A DNA stretch of 64,000 nt from contig JABACO010000008.1 in NCBI GenBank assembly GCA_013339895.1, positions 7,898,528 through 7,962,527 of the forward strand, given 5' to 3'. The notes beneath the pieces are model-generated. The model ran no database searches. It worked only from the letters and a program-made list of their open reading frames with translations, and was not told the origin of the DNA. The translations under genes were made by a program, and so were the position numbers. Positions 12,901-22,549 of the stretch are shown one piece after another; positions within the stretch are counted from its first letter, which is position 1, and each line of letters opens with the position of its first letter. The DNA is from Ephydatia muelleri. Lineage: Eukaryota; Porifera; Demospongiae; Spongillida; Spongillidae.

Positions 12901-14514
12901 TAGTTATAATTGAAGTATTGGCACTTACCAGATGGAGGTTCAGCCTGCTGCAATTGACAGACAGCACTTTAAACTTGGGCCTGCATGTTATGCTTGTTGT
13001 TCAAGATTTGGAGCAGGGTCTAAGTTTAGAAGTGATAACTAGCGGCATCAAAACCTTTTACAAGTATAATTATTTAGTGCTTCAGGGGTATGCATTCTCT
13101 GTTACAATTGTGTCTAAGGTAGTCTACTTGCTGCATTTAAAAACCATTTCGTAACTTTGACTAGAGCTAATGAAATGCTTGGAAGTGGTCAGTTTGGTGG
13201 GGTCCAAATAGGAATATGGAATGGCTCCATAGGAAGGTGTGAAGTTGCCATCAAGACTCTCAATCCTACAATAACCCAGCCAGATGCTAAGGTTAAGTTT
13301 CTGCAGGAAGCAGCCATCATGGCCCAGTTCAGACATCCTAATGTTATTCAGCTGTATGGCATTGTCCTTGATGGAGAACCTGTAGGTGATATAATTTGTA
13401 TACTTCAATTAGCACAATTCCCTGCATGCAGATAATGCTTGTGCTGGAGTTGGCCAATAAAAAGGACCTAAGAACATACCTTGGTACAATGAGGCCAGAG
13501 TAAGTATGTGGTTGGATAGGTACATATATGATATCATTCTATCTCAGACCTGGACAGATGACACAACCTGACATTCTTCTGAGTCTGTTAAACTATTCAA
13601 AACAGACAGCAGCAGGAATGAAATATCTCTCTAGCAAATCATTTGTCCATCGTGACCTTGCTGCAAGAAATATACTTGTTACAAAGGACTGCATATGCAA
13701 GGTCATCGTTATGTCATGTAAACATAAAATTAAATCTTTAATATATAACCCTCAGATTGCTGACTTTGGACTGTCACGTGACCTGGCTGATGACACATAT
13801 TATGTTTCCCATGGAGGAATGGTTCCCATCAAGTGGACAGCTCCTGAGGCTATCCACTTCAAGAAGTACTCTACCTCCAGCGATGTGTGGAGCTATGGAT
13901 GTCTGCTGTATGAGATATGGAGCATTGGGAATGAAACCTTTTGATGGGATCACCAATGCAGAAGTAGGTTGTTTTGTATATACACTTGTAGTGGTAGTAT
14001 ATATCAGGGCCGTTCCATTTACAGGTTGTTCAAAAGGTTGATTCAGGCTATAGACTCCCACCACCTCCTGGATGTCCACAGCTGATCTACCAGTTGATAA
14101 TTCAATGTTGGCAAGTCGTTTTCTTTATAATGTCAATGTTTCCGTTTTGACCGTTAATCTATTTTCAACGTGTTTACTTTCAATAGCAAATACAGGGTAA
14201 ATTAGCAGTATTTAGGAGCATGTAATTTGATGTATAAAATTAAACAAATTAACTTCAAAGTGTAATAATCATGTAAAGCATGCATTTACGTTTTCCATTT
14301 GTTGATACAAAGTTAAATTTGTAGGAACCCGGAGACACATTCTCGTCCATTATTCGGAGAAATCTACCAGTCCTTGTGTCAGAGTGAAGAGTTTGTCCTT
14401 GCAATTCCATGTGATGTCCACCTCATTCACCCCAATGCAGGAATGGTTGGTGCCTCTCTAGAGGCTGGAGAGAACCTGTACATTGAGCTCCAGAAGAGCT
14501 ATTTGCAAGTGTAA
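3944..14514 (+). CDS. Receptor tyrosine kinase gene 1, cysteine-repeat ectodomain; kinase frameshift
   Basis: Single-pass membrane tyrosine kinase predicted from spliced exons: 3944-4025 (signal peptide, MATGYTQRLL then a hydrophobic core), 7863-9365 (cysteine-repeat ectodomain), 10872-11009 (transmembrane helix plus RKGILRRKRR stop-transfer), 12380-12489 and 12594-12715 (juxtamembrane, several tyrosines), 13165-13381, 13432-13499, 13548-13701, 13756-13963, 14025-14110 and 14325-14514. Exon phases join correctly apart from exon 9. Seen motifs: GSGQFGGV loop, EVAIK lysine, HRDLAARN catalytic loop, ADFGLSRDL, tandem YY in the activation loop, [29 protein letters not shown]. One extra T near 13925, compared with gene 2, shifts the frame and gives TGA at 13942-13944. 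It could be a real lesion or a sequencing error. Intron 1 holds a hAT element. Confidence 0.85.
4153..4881. mobile_element. Non-autonomous insertion (MITE-like)
   Basis: The flanks (GGCAGAGATGGGG on the left, GTACAGTGA on the right) are close together at 7310-7345 and 32105-32145 but about 730 bp apart here. The right end reads GAGAGTTGGTATGTCTG, roughly the inverse of the start of the nearby hAT element (CAGACCTGCCAACTCTC). The left end is a weaker match (CAGAGATGCCAACC). No transposase is seen inside. Probably a decayed relative of the neighbouring hAT family. Confidence 0.4.
4895..4923. repeat. Poly-C tract
   Basis: 29 consecutive C. A matching tract lies at the homologous place 7398-7427, just before the shared sequence CACGCTTTTTCGATCGC. 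Confidence 0.97.
5107..7115 (+). mobile_element. hAT-type DNA transposon, inactive
   Basis: Bounded by an imperfect terminal inverted repeat: CAGACCTGCCAACTCTC at the left end and CACAGTTGGCAGGTCTG at the right end. The body carries a broken hAT transposase in the same orientation. Flanking sequences are two copies of the region downstream of the RTK signal-peptide exon, so the element sits inside intron 1 of RTK gene 1. An 8-bp target duplication is not clear (CTAAG against CTAGG at the borders), consistent with age. Confidence 0.7.
5615..6660 (+). pseudogene. hAT transposase-like pseudogene
   Basis: Four open pieces in successive frames read as one decayed protein: YTSVRWLNLETVVQCILKQY with FSDPMTEVYLLFYQAILPVF (typical of the ZBED/hAT group), then a middle part, then SNADAERLFSIFSKNKVKSK with LEGTLSSLTTCKVN, the hAT C-terminal dimerisation motif. 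Frameshifts and stops separate the pieces (near 5978, 6182 and 6430). It would have catalysed cut-and-paste transposition. No zinc-finger N-terminus was recognised. Confidence 0.8.
7125..7193 (+). pseudogene. Truncated signal-peptide exon copy
   Basis: The 3' part of the signal-peptide exon (from GGATACACCCG to the donor CTCG/GTAAGC) is repeated here just right of the hAT element. It lacks the ATG and has a one-base deletion in the hydrophobic stretch. Remnant of a local duplication. Confidence 0.7.
7398..7427. repeat. Poly-C tract (one A)
   Basis: Thirty bases, all C except one A. Positional homologue of the tract at 4895. Confidence 0.97.
7938..9255 (+). repeat. 27-bp coding minisatellite, about 48 units, in RTK gene 1 exon 2
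   Basis: Tandem 27-bp units of two kinds (CCTAAATGTGACCTTCCATG core and CCTAACTGCAACACTCCATG core). In the spliced frame set by the flanking phase-1 exon ends, each unit encodes nine residues of the form CCCPKCDLP or CCCPNCNTP, with S for C in some. The exon is 1503 nt, a multiple of three. The left part alternates the two unit types; the right part has runs of the first type and a longer repeat of about 189 bp (compare 8821-8860 with 9011-9050). One unit is shortened by 12 bp (15 bp left), still in frame. Other frames are open only because the unit lacks stops. Confidence 0.92.
9366..10871. other. Intron 2 of RTK gene 1
   Basis: Non-coding between the ectodomain and transmembrane exons, largely parallel to 32645-34979 in gene 2. 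It contains a decayed signal-peptide exon (10346-10431). An ATG-started frame at 9931-10212 is only partly kept in the paralogue at 33208-33583 and has no supporting splice signals. Compared with gene 2 it lacks about 600 bp, including the second cysteine exon found at 34496-34775. Confidence 0.65.
10346..10431 (+). pseudogene. Signal-peptide exon copy, frameshifted
   Basis: ATG with the same context (CTACGATGGCAACTGG) as the exon at 3944, but a one-base deletion after GACGCTAAAA moves the frame and the 3' donor is lost. Confidence 0.65.
14111..14112 (+). other. GC splice donor (GC-AG intron) in RTK gene 1
   Basis: The exon ends TG and the intron starts GCAAGT; the acceptor is TTTGTAG before G-AAC. 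Joining gives TG+G, the conserved Trp of the CW-x(6)-RP motif in kinase subdomain XI. Gene 2 has the same GC donor at 37777. The pseudogene copy has GTAAGT at the matching place (near 28838). Confidence 0.8.
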
Positions 14515-15984
14515 AATTGTTTGCCACTAGTGCAGCACAATTAGACTGCTAATGTAGTTGCCTCATCCTGTAGCTACTTACACAGTAGTGACAGTCCAGT
14601 TAGACACAAAAGTGTGGACACCATTTTTCTCATTCTGTGTTACTTTTTAAAATTATACAAGTGTTGCAAGTCGAACAAAATAGTTTTATTAATTGACATT
14701 ATATACTACTGTCTTGCTGTTACATATATATACATAAGAAATTCATAAAATGGAAGAATCTCTTATTCACCTGGGGATCCTTAATGCACTTCAGCCCTCC
14801 CTCATTAAAAAAGAGAGGTCCGGCCAGGTTCTAGGCACACAAACCCTATAAGAACATGCAAATACAGTTAACATTTTCTCACACACACTTAGCATCCAAA
14901 ACAATAGTTTCAAGCGTATCTAACATCACCAGCGCCTCTTACATCAATGGTATAATGAGCCATAGTAGCCGTAGTTACTTGAGTGAAATATTGACATCAA
15001 ATTTGTAGTGCATACTCAAGTCCAAACATTGGAAGTGGCCCATTTACACAGGTAAATAAAAGCAATATCTCTGTCCAAACAGTGATGTGTTAGGTAGTAT
15101 GGCAAAAAGCAAGGTACAGTTCGGGGTTTGATAGGATCCTAAACCCAACTGGCAGTTATACAACTTGCAAATATGTTTTTTTATTAGCAAATGCAGGGCT
15201 GTTTAGTTGTACGACGCCACTGTTGGTAACAGAAATGTTAAGAAGTTGTGTTAAGTCGATACATTAATGTAAGGTTACACATCTACGCCCACGCATGGCA
15301 TTTCTGTTCCCCGGCTAATGGTTCCACACTTTACATTTATAAAAACGCACCTCTGAAAGACAATTTGATATTAATTTTTTCATCGTATGATGTTCCTAAC
15401 GCGCGTGTTCGGTGACGTTGCCAGGATAGTATAGATGGTAGGGTACGTGAGGGCGGAAGGGTCCCCCATTGAGAGTCTTGCCAAATCTAAATTATAAAAG
15501 GTTCTGGATATGCCGCACATCTACCGCATAATATTCTTTTTAACAATAGTGAGTTTTCATCAACATATTATTATTTTTTTCACCTGGGAAGCAACAACAT
15601 TGAAGCCCTGTTCCCCCGATTATCACGTGACACGGGCGTGGCACCGTACTCATGACGTATACTGAAATTTGAACGTTCACAACTCAACTCGAGTAGAGGC
15701 TCGAGTCCGCGCTAGTGTTGTTAAATCAATTCATTACTTCAGGGAAATTTTTATTCAGCTGATCTCGGTTGGTAGGGCCAAGGCCTATAGCAGGCCCTAC
15801 TGTAGCTACGCCACTGACGAGTTACACGTGGTGAAAGGAAGAAGGAGAAAATTTAAATGCCGATAAATGGCATGGTTTAACTAAGCGCATGTTGTTTATA
15901 CATATTTGTCGTGTATTTCATAGATTATATGCTCCCCTCTTAATTCTCCATATCTATGATTGTTCAGTTCATTGGCATGATTAA
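14515..15984. other. 3' flank of RTK gene 1
   Basis: Non-coding. Most of it aligns by eye with 38167-39660 and, in part, with 29312-30300, so the duplicated unit extends about 1.4 kb past the stop codon. A short hairpin (GTAGGGCC and GGCCCTAC) lies near 15772-15800. No gene seen. Confidence 0.7.
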
Positions 15985-16095
15985 TCTGAACCTGCGGCAG
16001 CAGGTTCAATATAGGATTGATTGAGGATTGATGAATATCATTAAAAAAACTTCACTCGCGTCTGGAGGGACAACGGAGAAACGGATAAGGATACC

Positions 16096-17240
16096 ATGCG
16101 CCCCTTGAAATGGAAATGTACAAATGAGTGTCGCAAGCTCACTAGTGAAGAAGTAGCATTAGTGTTGAGGACAAAGTCATTGTTCCAACTGTCCATTGAA
16201 GACCTTCGAGCTGGGCTTGATGGTCTTGATTCAGGGTGTAGTCATGTTCATACTGATATCACTTTGAAATTACATTCTGGTTATTGATCAGCTTGGGCAT
16301 CCTATTATTGTGAGCTTCCAGAATGCTCTAGTCCATTGCGAGTTATTAGGGCAGCTACACCTCACTTTCCTGTATTAAGGACTTTCACTAGGCTACTTTA
16401 TAAAGCTCGCAAATGCCACATGACCATTTTAGCTATTGATTCAGCACTTTCTTGTGGAAATATAGATGAGCTTGTACCTTTTCTGGGCTTGAAGGCGAAG
16501 TTTTCAGATTTGTTTAGTGAGGATGGAGTTGAGCATGCCGTAGTTAGTGAAGACCACTCATCATCTGGTCTAGGCTGCATTGAGAGAGACTTGAAAGTTA
16601 CGCATGCTGACCTTATAGCTGAGCTACAATCCAAGTTCAATGACGATGCAGAGTTTGCATGTTGTAGCTGTGAACGATTATGCCAGCGCAAACAAGTATC
16701 TCGTGTAAAATTCAGCCTTGACAAATATGAAACAGATGCCTGGCAAAGAACAAAAGCCCATAGTTTTGCAGAATGGTGTCACTGAACAACTCCTATACAT
16801 TTGTCAGTACTGCCGACCATTTCTAAACAAGAATACTATACCCGCTAGATGTGTTCTTAATGGGCTTGTCACTGAACCTACACCACCGGAATTGAAGTCG
16901 CTAAATGCTCTCTGTAAACAACTGAAAGGCTTTTCAGATCATTGTGCGGCTTGGAACATATTCAGGTAAAGTGCCAGCATATAACGCACTGCAAGCCTGC
17001 AGAGGTTGCATGTTCTTTCTGCCACTTCCACTAAATAAAACATGGAACACTTTATCTGAAGTTGAACTTGGTAGGACTGACCTTCTTGTGGCTTTGCCAG
17101 ACCCTCAGCTGTACATAATTGTAAACGGTGTTCCAACTAAGGATAAAATTGTGTGGCAAACACTAGTGGATGTTAATGCTGTAAAATTAGCCATTCAAAA
17201 ACTCAAAGAAATAAATTGGCTTTATAAAAATGTAGATGAT
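16096..17240 (+). pseudogene. Helitron-associated (DUF6570-like) protein, broken
   Basis: Successive open pieces in shifting frames: MRPLKWKCTNECRKLTSEEV..., a middle part with CCSCERLCQ, then YICQYCRPFLNKNTIPARC with LNGLVTEPTPPELKSLNALC, and finally GTYSGKVPAYNALQACRG, MFFLPLPLNKT, LPDPQLYIIVNG and AIQKLKEINWLYK. The last segments are typical of proteins found upstream of Helitron Rep/helicase genes in invertebrates; I recognise the pattern but could not search it. Interrupted by a TGA at about 16286 and frameshifts near 16780 and 16970, then cut by an (AC)n tract. Confidence 0.6.

Positions 17241-17284
<44 letters not shown>
17241..17284. repeat. (AC)n microsatellite
   Basis: About 22 AC dinucleotides directly after the broken Helitron-type frame. 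Confidence 0.95.
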
Positions 17285-17289
<5 letters not shown>

Positions 17290-17529
17290 GCCACTCCCCC
17301 TGTGAGATCATGAATATGTATACTGATCGGTGATGTAACGGGTAGCACAGCCAGCACACATGTTAAGGTTTTTCATGTATAAAAGCTACTCACCCGCCAG
17401 ATAGTGCACTTTGCTGAGAAAGAAAAAGGTAAAAACTAAATCGTTTCTATACTCTCTGTCATGTTGATTCAGATGGAATATGCAAGATTTTTTTAAGAGG
17501 ACTCGGAGGACGAAGTACATCCTCCAACT

Positions 17530-17880
17530 CCTCTTCCATTCACGCAGCCACCGCCACCGCTGCTAGAAGCAGTGCTGCCCCCCTACCATCAGCCGCCAGC
17601 AGTAGCAGCAGCACTGTCCCCACCGCCAGCAGCAGCAGAGCTGCCCCCACCACCAGCAGCAGTAGCAGCAGGGCTGCCCCCACCACCAGTAGCAGTAGCA
17701 GCAGGGCTGCCCCCACCACCACCAGCAGTAGCAGCAGGGCTGCCCCCGCCGCCACCAGCAGAAGCAGCAGAGCGACCCCCGCCGCTACCACCACCGGCAC
17801 CTATACCAGTGCCCCCACCACCACTTCGCCTGCTGCCCCCCTGGCCGCTGCCACCACCACCCACATGGCTCCCATGGCCA
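17530..17880. repeat. CAG/CCACCA-rich low-complexity repeat
   Basis: Imperfect units of about 33-42 bp built from CAGCAG and CCCCCACCACC. The plus strand has a 112-codon frame of PPPPAAVAAGL repeats; the minus strand is also open (Leu/Ala or Gly-rich). Open frames on both strands over the same repeat argue against a real gene. Confidence 0.85.
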
Positions 17881-18071
17881 CAACGAGGCCGCCGGGCGCA
17901 TAGAAGATGATCGCGAGGAGGTCGAGGACAAGGCCGAACAGTTAATTACATAAACCATTCGTATACTTACCATTATTATTTAAAAAATTTAACCTCCCTC
18001 CCTCCCTCCTTTCGTAAATTTAAATCAATTTATCACCACTTATAAAGACGCCAGAGGAAAAAACTTATGAA

Positions 18072-18367
18072 ACAAGTAAATAAAAACATTCTCTAACGAG
18101 AAAGTTGTTGGTATTTAGGATTGACCAATGGTGGTGTAAAAAGCACGGAAACAAGAGTGACAGCAATTTGACTGGAAAATTGAAATAGGCCTATATTTAG
18201 CACACTAACGTTGTAACAGTACATGCCTGAGTAATGGGCTAAATATAGGCCTATTTCAATTTTCCAGTCAAATTGCTGTCACTCTTGTTTCCGTGCTTTT
18301 TACACCACCATTGGTCAATCCTATATACCAACAACTTTCTCGTTAGAGAATGTTTTTATTTACTTGT
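18072..18367. repeat. Foldback element, 130-bp arms
   Basis: Left arm 18072-18201 and right arm 18238-18367 are reverse complements with about one mismatch, separated by 36 bp. Nothing coding inside. The right tip coincides with the right border of the 2.38-kb insertion. Could be a MITE nested in the insertion or the terminal structure of the element. Confidence 0.9.
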
Positions 18368-18438
18368 AATAGTAATTTCATGTTAGCTTCATTGAAACTA
18401 AAGATTGCACCTACTGTGCATCACAGGGAAAACACTCA

Positions 18439-18451
18439 GGTTGTGTGTGTA

Positions 18452-18511
<60 letters not shown>

Positions 18512-18641
18512 GTTTGTGTGCATAGAGGTATTTTTCAGCACTAAGGGACAACGTTAACATGTTGTTAGGGAGTATGTTAGGGTTGTTTACCAGGACACAA
18601 AAGAAACAGTCACAGGAAGTGTGTGTATGTATGTATGTGCG

Positions 18642-18681
<40 letters not shown>

Positions 18682-18714
18682 CGTGTGTGTTTGTGTTTGT
18701 GCGTGTGGTGTTTA
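18439..18714. repeat. Two (TG)n microsatellites
   Basis: Runs at about 18439-18520 and 18617-18714. Flanks match the single TG tract at 1893-1946. Confidence 0.93.
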
Positions 18715-18814
18715 CTATCTGCACATATGAGTGTTGTTTATACCACAAGCTATATATACGTGTAGTTGCATTGTCTCGATCCATTGACCCTCTTTCTTCT
18801 TTCTCCCTTCTCAG

Positions 18815-18978
18815 TCTGCAATTTAAGATGTGGATTCAGATAATGAGGTGGACCTCCTTCATGCATTGATCCTGTTGTCAGAGAGATATGATGGCAACAA
18901 GGCAACCCTGTGCTTGATTGATGAGCCTAGCTTACAGGGAAAGTAGTCAAGGAGGTACCTCTTCCAATGTGGGAACCT
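18815..18978 (+). pseudogene. Decayed exon block, copy 2 of 3
   Basis: Homologue of 2580-2744. It lacks the TAA seen in copies 1 and 3 (reads TCAGAT), but a one-base deletion after CAATTTAAG breaks the frame and a TAG follows CTTACAGGGAAAG. Flanked by matching acceptor and donor. Confidence 0.4.
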
Positions 18979-19550
18979 GTGAGTTTGTGTGAAAAAGCAT
19001 TGTTCATCTGGTATATAATTCCAACATATCGCGCTATGCCATTAATATTAGCTTGTCAGACATTAATACCATAGTACCTTTTCGTCAAGTAATGATCTCT
19101 TGTTTCTTGTTCTGGACATTTAGGGTTTTTTTGTAACATGCAGTATAGAAGAGTTGGTCAAAAATGAGTGGGAAAAAGTGCGGAGGATTTCAATGGTATT
19201 CGTACATTGACGCATTTACACATATAATTGAAGTTCCAGTCGGACCTGTGACATGTTTATTTTATTTACAGCGATAAATGGTCCTATTTACAGTTTAATA
19301 ATATTAATGCTTTATTTATGTACTATTAAGTTATTAATTAAAGTCCAAGATTGTTCTGGAGAGAATTGCTCTGACGTTCGCCCTAACAAAAGTCAGACTC
19401 AGCCTTCCATCTAGGGCTGCAGTGGCTGTGGATTATTATTATTATTTGTTTTTGTTTTGAATTTGAAGCTTATCAAACTCGGCTACGCGCAATAAAGTTG
19501 TCGTTTATAGACTACAGTTACCAATCTAATCAGTGGTCCATAACAATCAT

Positions 19551-21665
19551 GGCACAGTGGGTTAGGACCCCGACATTTAAGTAGGGTATAATAATGTATA
19601 TGTTTTTATTTTTTACTATTTTTATAACACCTTGAATTGCAGCACTATAATCTGCAGGAAAAATTTCCATAATGTTTATGGTTAATAAGTGACTGTCCGC
19701 CAAAGCATAAATAAGGAGAATTTTATTAAAAGTGTAAAGGTGATTATATTTTGTTGGAATCTTAAAGGATTGAGTTATATATATATGTTTACTACATAGC
19801 ATTTTGTCTCCTGTTTCTAATGATACTAATTTGTAGTGTTTTGTTATATTGAAGACGTGAATTTTTTAAGATTTTCCACAAAAATTATAAAAAAATTGTA
19901 CTCGTACCAAGTTTTCTAGTCGAATCTACAGCCATCTGGGCCATATATGACACATAACTACGATTAACCATCATTTGGCACTAGCAACATAGGCGCCGCC
20001 TCCCGCCGCGTTCTAAGTTAGAGCGACAAAAGTTAAAAACAACAGCAGTATACACAGCGCCATGTTTACAATAATTTCATTAATAACATACATTTAACAC
20101 AAGAGTGGACCGTGGGAATAAGACTTGCGAGACTTACTGGCACCTGGGCCTTTCACAACGCTACGCCGCGCTGTCCTTTTGTTGTGTGCGGACAATAACA
20201 CAATACAGCCCGTGTTTTGTTCATTGTGTAGAGGCCTGCGTGTGCTTGCTGGCCTGCGGCGCATATACTCATGTATTTAAGACGTGTGTGCAAACATTTG
20301 TAACGGCTAGTTTTGAAGTGATAGTGATTGTATCCTTTCTGTGCATCGGTGATCAAAGTTCGTTCGTTCGTTCGTTCATTTCGTTTTGTTCGTTGGCGGC
20401 TGCTCGATTATGGCTGAAGAGGTTGAAGATACCGGTAAACGTAAAATAGACAATGGTGCATGAAGCTTGGGAGAGATACGTAAAGCGGTTTAGAAGCAAT
20501 TCTGAGGCAGCAGAACAATTCATTCATTGCAGTAGACATGCCTGATGCAGTAGGAGCTGGAGGGACTTCAACAACTGGTAACACAGCAAGAGCTCTACTG
20601 TTTGACCCTGAAAAGCGTCAGGTGCTCATTGAATGTATCCCACAAAAGGTTAGGCGAGATCAAGAATGTGACAGGGTTGTATACGATGGATTCATTACTA
20701 ATCTCTCTATCATATTGAGAGTTGTTTCCTCCAAGCAAAGAATTAATACTGAACACCTTGACCACCTTTGCAAAGAAACTGCACTTAAACTTGTCTGCCA
20801 TTGGCCAGGATTTAAATGTACTCCTTCTGTGCATCAGGTACTAGCTCACTCTGCAGCGTTGATTAGTGCTAACGATTCTAAAGGATTGGGAACATTATCC
20901 TAGAGCACAACAATAAAAACCTTCGCATATACAGAGAGCATTTAGCTAGGAAAACTACCCAGCATGCCAACTTGTCTGATGTAATAACACGACTATGGAT
21001 TAAGTCTGATCCTATAGTTAGAAGCTTTCAACATGCTGTCAAATGCTCGTTTTGTGGTGAGGAGCACAATATCCGGTCTTGTACACAAAAGCATGCAAGA
21101 TCAAGTTGCTTCTCTTTGGAAGAACATCTACTTGCCTGCATGTTTGCAGATGATCAGGATCAGGATCAGGATCAGGATCAGGAGAATCTGAACTTTGTCT
21201 GTCAGCATGCAGCATTCATACCATATATTTGCTAATCCTTGATTTTACATTTTTGATTTTTATGTAGTAAGGTTCATATATATAGTGTTACTTTATGTAC
21301 TTCAATTGCGTAAACTAATAAGGATGTCTGCAAACATATTTAATGATATTCAAATGAAATAGAACTTGATTATTTTGGTTTGAAATATTCAAATATTAAA
21401 CTTGATTATATTATTATTATTTTTTCAATATCAAATAAATATTACATACATAAATACATGAATGAAGACAAATCCAACAAATACACAAAACTACTAAGTA
21501 ATCCGTTCATTTTAATTATAAACATTTTCTTGTAACACATAATCAGAATAATTACAACATATAATTTGTTTCTCTAAATTCACTAATGTCTACATGACCC
21601 CTATTTTTAAACCACTGTGCATGGCTAGGTTAACTGGCCGCTGCAATGGACCATGAGATGGATTG
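19551..21665 (+). mobile_element. Insertion of about 2.1 kb carrying a transposon-type protein
   Basis: The duplicated unit continues from about 19550 to 21665 when compared with 3130-3200, so the DNA between is extra. It is AT-rich at both ends and contains the broken protein at 20538-21235. Exact ends and terminal repeats were not found. Confidence 0.5.
20538..21235 (+). pseudogene. Uncharacterised transposon-associated protein, C-terminal part
   Basis: Two pieces in adjoining frames: MPDAVGAGGTSTTGNTARAL ... NLSIILRVVSSKQRINTEHL ... CTPSVHQVLAHSAALI, then IYREHLARKTTQHANLSDVI, IKSDPIVRSFQ and a Cys motif CSFCGEEHNIRSC. This pattern (GGTxTTGNxAR, VLAHS, YREHLARK) is common in repetitive proteins of cnidarian and sponge genomes; I know no function for it. 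The frame breaks near 20885. A (GATCAG)n run near 21150 adds a DQ repeat. Confidence 0.45.
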
Positions 21666-21824
21666 CGTACTCATAGACCATATATGGTGCGAATGCGTGT
21701 ACCGTATAACTTGAGAGTTAATTGGTGCGATTGTAGACTATTATGCCACGCCACACACTGTATCGTGCTTCTAACGTGAATTGAATGTAAATGAGCTTTC
21801 ACAAATGCAGTGAAAGACGCTACG

Positions 21825-21923
21825 ATGGCAATAATGGTATACACTCAACGTCTTCAGAGTTCAGACGCTACACTTTTCCTTCTTCGTATTGTACTGTACT
21901 GTGTATGTGGTGTTTCCATTCCG
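21825..21923 (+). pseudogene. Signal-peptide exon copy in partial RTK unit
   Basis: ATG in the same context (CTACGATGGCAA) followed by an open hydrophobic frame (MAIMVYTQRLQ ... FLLRIVLYCVCGVS). The donor is altered to TCTGTAAAG, which would leave phase 0 instead of phase 1, and no downstream receptor exon follows before the unit ends near 22035. Confidence 0.5.
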
Positions 21924-22549
21924 TCTGTAAAGCGATCCTTTCTGACGAATAAAACAGCCACCTGGAGCACTGTACGTTAATTAAAGCATTGGCAAAAAGA
22001 GTTAAGGGTTGGCATCGAGTAGTAAACATGCATAATCGGCACTACGATAATCATTTGCAACTGTTGTGCCACGCCCTCTCATTATATATTCATAATGTTA
22101 TCCACACCCATCTTCCGTCGCAATGCCAGAGCGCACTGTTGTCATGATCGTCAACCCTAATAAGCTGGCTGGGCCATTGACTTGGACCCCATGGCTTTGA
22201 ACAGCCATGATGCAGTGCGCATGAGAAAGTACTTGGACGACCGCTTACTCGTATTGCTATAATCACATGCACAATCATGATCCTGACGTTAAATAAATTT
22301 ACAATAACCGGTTGTCCATGGTGTCTTTTTTGCTTACTCAGTATAGCTATAATATACTTACAACGAGTTTTAAAAAGTCAAGCGATACTCATATATATGA
22401 ATAAACGCTACTAAATGCGTTTAATAATCTGCATGGTTAAGATTCCAGGCCATAGGGCCATGCATTTGATTTTTGTACTGTCCTAAAGGGCATGGTATCT
22501 CAGTATAAAACAAATAAAATAATCAGTTTGCTTTGTAACACGGTATAAC

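Larger units (their letters stand above)
15985..18366 (+). mobile_element. 2.38-kb Helitron-like insertion
   Basis: The duplicated unit reads GATTAA-TAATAGTAATTTCATG uninterrupted near 40255. Here the left half ends at 15984 and the right half resumes at 18367, giving an exact insertion between A and T with no target duplication. The inserted DNA starts TC and has a small hairpin (TGAACCTG/CAGGTTCA) at 15987-16008. It carries a broken protein resembling those upstream of Helitron helicases, a Pro/Ala repeat, and a 130-bp-arm foldback at its right end. A/T insertion and a TC start fit Helitrons. No Rep/helicase domain is present and the end is CTTG, not CTRR. Confidence 0.55.

Noticed and set aside
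17540-17910. Pro/Ala-rich gene on plus or Leu/Gly-rich gene on minus
   Set aside because: Both strands open over a simple repeat, and no splice or homology support.
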